DNA of 64,000 nt from Bradyrhizobium nivariense (GTDB taxonomy: Bacteria; Pseudomonadota; Alphaproteobacteria; Rhizobiales; Xanthobacteraceae). Positions 60,934 through 64,000 of the stretch are shown piece after piece. Numbering within the stretch: the stretch's first letter is position 1; every line of letters starts with the position of its first letter. A program made the translations under genes and the position numbers. The notes beneath the pieces are model-generated. The model was not told the DNA's origin, searched no databases, and saw nothing but the letters and a program-made list of their open reading frames with translations. The stretch lies in NCBI RefSeq assembly GCF_029846715.1, contig NZ_JARVWW010000001.1, forward strand, positions 1 to 64,000, written 5' to 3'.

Positions 60934-61971
60934 TCACGTGAGGAAGGTATTGAGCTTCTCGAGGAGCAGCTCAGGAGCTTCTTCCGGCAGATAGTGGCCG
61001 CAGGGCAGGCTTGCGCCTTGCACATCGTTCGCCTTGGCGTGCCACGTCTCGAGCACGTCGTAACTCGATCCGACCACCCCCTTGCCTCCCCAGAGCACCA
61101 GGAGCGGGCAACCGATCCTCCTGTCGGAATCCGCCTCATCGTGGATCAGGTCGATCCCGGCGGCGGCGCGATAGTCCTCGCAGACGGCGTGCAGGGTCTC
61201 GCGGGTGTAGCACCGGCGGTACTCTTCGAACGCAACCGGATCGATCGCGCCCGGCGTCTTGTTCTGCTTGTTGATATGGGTCTGAAGATAGAATTCGAGG
61301 TTGTTGCCGATCAGGGTCTCCGGAAGCGGCGCCGGCTGAATGAGAAAGAACCACCACATGTACCTTGTGGCGAACTCCTTGTTCACTTTGGCGTACATCG
61401 TCGCGGTCGGCGCGATGTCCAGCAGGACGGCCTTGGAAACGGCATCCGGGTGATCGAGTAAGAGGCGATGCAGAACGCGCCCGCCGCGATCGTGACCCAC
61501 GGCCCGGAAGCGATCAAAACCGAGCGCGCGCATCACCTCGACCTGATCCCGCGCCATCTCGCGCTTGGAATAGGCGATGCTGTCCTTGCCGCCATCGGGC
61601 TTGCTCGAATCACCGTAGCCGCGCAGATCGGTCAGAACCACGGTAAAGCGCTCCGCAAGCCTGGGGGCCACCTTGTGCCAGCACGCCACCGTCTGCGGGT
61701 GTCCGTGCAGCAAAAGCAGTGGCGGGCCCTCGCCTTTCACCAGTGCATTGATCTCGGCCCCGCTCGTTTTGAGGCGCGTCTGGCGAAACCCTGGCAGCAA
61801 CTTTTGAATCTGGCCGGTCTTCACCGCATCATTCTCCTGAGCGAAAGCACCCGGCGCCAGTATTGCCGAACCGACGGCACCACTTGTCAGCGCCATCGAC
61901 ATCAGGTGACGGCGCGTCAGCCCGATCTCCGATGGATCCGGGCACGATCGAGCCTGTTCGAATTCTAGCAT
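60934..61971 (-). CDS. Tat-exported alpha/beta hydrolase, haloacetate-dehalogenase-like
   Basis: 345 residues from ATG 61971 (GAGGAGG five bases ahead). Begins with a twin-arginine signal (LTRRHLMSMALTSGAVGSAILAPGAFA). Hydrolase motifs: LLLLHGHPQTVACWHKVAP, DLRGYGDSSKPDG, and the nucleophile elbow GHDRGGRVLHRL with Asp, as in fluoroacetate dehalogenases, plus PCGHYLPEEAPE with catalytic His. At the place of the halide-binding His-Trp pair it has WW (RYMWWFFL), so defluorination is doubtful. Epoxide hydrolase-type action is possible. Last gene of a minus-strand set with the 2HCT transporter (47-base gap). Confidence 0.8.
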   Translation of the reverse strand: MLEFEQARSCPDPSEIGLTRRHLMSMALTSGAVGSAILAPGAFAQENDAVKTGQIQKLLPGFRQTRLKTSGAEINALVKGEGPPLLLLHGHPQTVACWHKVAPRLAERFTVVLTDLRGYGDSSKPDGGKDSIAYSKREMARDQVEVMRALGFDRFRAVGHDRGGRVLHRLLLDHPDAVSKAVLLDIAPTATMYAKVNKEFATRYMWWFFLIQPAPLPETLIGNNLEFYLQTHINKQNKTPGAIDPVAFEEYRRCYTRETLHAVCEDYRAAAGIDLIHDEADSDRRIGCPLLVLWGGKGVVGSSYDVLETWHAKANDVQGASLPCGHYLPEEAPELLLEKLNTFLT

Positions 61972-62018
61972 AGAAGCCTCCTCTGCAACATTCATCCCGC
62001 GAAACGCCGCGGCCTGTA

Positions 62019-63377
62019 TCAAGACATCGATTTCATCAGAAGCGTCGCGATGACGATCATGATTGCGCCGCCGACGCGGGTTGATATCTGGGCGAACGCC
62101 ATCAAGCTCATGCGATCCGCGGCGCCGAGAATGGCGACGTCGCCGGTGCCACCGAGGCCCGAGTGGCAGGCCGTCACGATTGCCGCCTCGACCGGATACA
62201 TGTTCAGCCACTTTCCGACGAAGAATCCTGACGCGATCATCGCCAGCACCGTGGTCGTGCAGATCATGATGTAGCCCGGATTGAACGAAGCGACGAGCTG
62301 TTGCCACGAGACCAGCAATGTCCCCATCGCCACCAGGATCGCGAACGTCAGGTTGGTCGACATGAACTTGTTGATCTGATAGGCGCCGAGCTCCATCTCG
62401 GCCGGCAGGATCCTGGTCAGCTTCAGCGCCACCGCGGCGATGATCATCATGATCGGTCCCGGGATGCCGGTGAGCGGCGCGAGGACCATGCCGAGCACGA
62501 ACAGGCCGCACGACAGCACCATACCGGCGCCGAGCAGGCCGAGATCGATCGCCCGGTCCGGCCGCGCCTCGCCGAGAATGTCGTCGTCGCCCGTCTTGAT
62601 CAGCATGCCCTTGCCGTTGAGGTCGCTCCGCCTCTCGCCGAGGCGAGCCAGCAGCCCTGCGCTGACGATCGCGACGACGTTGCCGAGCAATGCCGCCGGC
62701 ACCATTTGCGCCACGAGCTCGCCTTGCGGCCGATGCAGCATCTCCGAATAGGCGATGGACAGCGGCAGGACACCCTCCGCAAGTCCGCCCCCGACGATCG
62801 GAATGATGACGAAGAAGAACGTGTGGTTCGGGCTGTGGCCGAACAGAAGCCCCACGGCGATGCCCGCGCCGACGGCTGCGAGCGTGCCGACGAGGAGCGG
62901 AACGAACATGCGAATGAAGCCCTGAACCAGAACGCGGTAGGGCATGCCGAGGATCGAACCCGCGACAAGACAGGCGATGAAGAAGTACTGAAAGTTGGCC
63001 GTGCGGAACGTGGTCGCGATCGCCTTCAGGGCAACCTCGGGCATCAAGCCGTAGCTCACCAGGGCCGAAGGCACGAACAGGCAGAGGATCGCCGTACCGC
63101 CGATCTGCTTCAGGACCGGGATGGTCTGGCCAAGCTTGCCAAGCAGAAAGCCGAGCAGCATCAGAACCAATAGACCGCCAATGATGTCGTTCGGCAGCTT
63201 TCCGAAATAGACGGCAGCTCCGCAGACGAGTGCGGCGACGAGGTAGATGCCGATCGGCAATGGGCCGATCTTGAGACGAGCCAGAGTCGTTGCGGCGGCG
63301 GCCTCCGGCGCGTCAGCCGGGCTATATGTCGTGTCTACCAAGGGTCCCTCCACTGTTTTATCGTTGGTTCGCGGCAC
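62019..63377 (-). CDS. 2-hydroxycarboxylate transporter family protein (CitS/CimH-like)
   Basis: 452 residues with about 11-12 transmembrane segments. Family features: GIYLVAALVCGAAVYFGKLPNDIIGGLLVLMLLGFLLG, PIVGGGLAEGVLPLSIAYSEML (the GGxG reentrant loop carrying specificity), and CHSGLGGTGDVAILGAADRM (second GGxG loop). These secondary transporters move citrate, malate or lactate with Na+ or H+. The substrate cannot be read. Lies 31 bases after the LeuD-like gene, so the pair likely takes up and isomerises a hydroxy acid. Confidence 0.88.
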   Translation of the reverse strand: MPRTNDKTVEGPLVDTTYSPADAPEAAAATTLARLKIGPLPIGIYLVAALVCGAAVYFGKLPNDIIGGLLVLMLLGFLLGKLGQTIPVLKQIGGTAILCLFVPSALVSYGLMPEVALKAIATTFRTANFQYFFIACLVAGSILGMPYRVLVQGFIRMFVPLLVGTLAAVGAGIAVGLLFGHSPNHTFFFVIIPIVGGGLAEGVLPLSIAYSEMLHRPQGELVAQMVPAALLGNVVAIVSAGLLARLGERRSDLNGKGMLIKTGDDDILGEARPDRAIDLGLLGAGMVLSCGLFVLGMVLAPLTGIPGPIMMIIAAVALKLTRILPAEMELGAYQINKFMSTNLTFAILVAMGTLLVSWQQLVASFNPGYIMICTTTVLAMIASGFFVGKWLNMYPVEAAIVTACHSGLGGTGDVAILGAADRMSLMAFAQISTRVGGAIMIVIATLLMKSMS

Positions 63378-63408
63378 GACGGATCGCGCCGCGCCGAAAT
63401 CGCGCCAG

Positions 63409-63999
63409 TCAGCCGATCCAGGGATTCTCCGCGCGATATCGCGCCTCGAAGGCGTGGATATCGTCGGCGAAGACCAGCGTGGACGCGATGAAATCGCGGC
63501 CCGTCAGGAACGCCTCCTTCCTCGCCAGCTCGATGTCGAACATGATCGAGCGGCGGCCGCGGTCGAACCGGATCGTCTGGGCCGCGAGGTCGATCGTGAC
63601 TTCATTGCGCGAGCTGTCGGCCGCGACCTCGGCGAGTTCGGTCAGCACGAGGGGATCAAGCGAGATCGTCAGCAGACCGTTGTTGGCGCAATTGTCGTTG
63701 AAGATGCCGGCGAAGCTGGTGCCGATCAGCGCGCGAATGCCGAGTTGCTGGAGCCCCCAGACGGCGTGCTCGCGGCTCGACCCGCAGCCGAAATTCGGGC
63801 CGACCACGAGAAAGCAGGCGTCGCGATAACCGTCCTGATTGAGAACGAATTCCGGATTGGGCCGGCCGCCGCTGAAGCGCAGCAGATTGAAGGCCCCCTC
63901 GCTGAGGCCGCCACGGTCCACGCCCTTGAGGAACATCTTCGGCATAATGACGTCGGTGTCGACGTTCGGCGCCATCATCGGCGCGGCCGCGCCCGTGAC
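63409..63999 (-). CDS. LeuD-like aconitase-family small subunit (partial, 5' end off window)
   Basis: About 197 codons readable. NVDTDVIMPKMFLKGVDRGG is the swivel-domain start, ACFLVVGPNFGCGSSREHAVW the substrate-binding GSSREHA signature, and GTSFAGIFNDNCANNG the following loop. Full LeuD is near 200 residues, and codons for VTGAAAP continue beyond the ATG at 63978 to the window edge, so the true start is outside. Hydratase/isomerase small subunit; next to a 2-hydroxycarboxylate transporter it may be a catabolic paralogue (citramalate, itaconate or similar) rather than leucine biosynthesis. The matching large subunit should lie just outside. Confidence 0.85.
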   Translation of the reverse strand, partial: VTGAAAPMMAPNVDTDVIMPKMFLKGVDRGGLSEGAFNLLRFSGGRPNPEFVLNQDGYRDACFLVVGPNFGCGSSREHAVWGLQQLGIRALIGTSFAGIFNDNCANNGLLTISLDPLVLTELAEVAADSSRNEVTIDLAAQTIRFDRGRRSIMFDIELARKEAFLTGRDFIASTLVFADDIHAFEARYRAENPWIG

Positions 64000-64000
64000 C

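Overview
This 64 kb window is chromosomal DNA of a high-GC alphaproteobacterium of the order Hyphomicrobiales, most likely Bradyrhizobium or a close relative. The reasons are a eukaryotic-type glutamine synthetase II with a divergent gstI-like gene, characteristic short interspersed palindromes, several rhizobial small secreted proteins, and a hdaA-ppk-ppx block. I see no rRNA, tRNA, CRISPR array, prophage or integrative element. Most of the window is housekeeping and general metabolism, with a few accessory insertions.

Layout. 0.2-3.8 kb: minus-strand group with two GrlR-like paralogues, a solute-binding-like protein and a Sel1-repeat protein. 3.9-5.8 kb: glnII with a near-consensus sigma-54 promoter and terminator, facing a gstI-like translation inhibitor gene with its own terminator. 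5.9-12 kb: small genes including a frameshifted lysozyme-inhibitor gene, a tyrosine phosphatase with a coding minisatellite, a ParE-like toxin-antitoxin pair and a DUF2161 nuclease-like gene. 12-15 kb: a three-gene kynurenine operon (formamidase, tryptophan dioxygenase, kynureninase). 15-25.5 kb: M20 peptidase, a divergent PNPOx/MocR pair, secreted small proteins, CreA, L,D-transpeptidase, glutathione peroxidase, polysaccharide deacetylase, DHFR-like protein and DoxX. 25.7-33.9 kb: malic enzyme, a large anchored protein, aspS and selO.

33.9-41 kb holds the most distinctive content: a REP-associated transposase bracketed by exact 32-bp inverted repeats; a metallophosphoesterase plus UgpA/E/B-like transport operon with a candidate PHO box and no ATPase gene; and a solitary XRE-HTH protein fused to a dynamin-like GTPase. 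41-49 kb: RNase D, a class III transaminase, an isochorismatase-fold protein without its nucleophilic cysteine, two overlapping GNAT-like genes opposite a LysR regulator, and an autotransporter-type barrel. 49-58 kb: cspA, purM-purN, a CDP-alcohol phosphotransferase, hdaA, ppk-ppx (with a PHO-box-like site), TerC and ndk. 58-64 kb: ABC-F ATPase, then a minus-strand set (LeuD-like protein running off the edge, 2-hydroxycarboxylate transporter, Tat-exported alpha/beta hydrolase) that looks like an organic-acid catabolic operon.

Links between genes: phosphate economy recurs (candidate PhoB sites before the phosphodiesterase/transporter operon and before ppk-ppx), as does nitrogen control (glnII/gstI). 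The best candidate for an undescribed system is the HTH-GTPase at 38.9-41.1 kb; the clearest mobile element is the transposase/REP unit. All assignments rest on reading the sequence; no database search was run.
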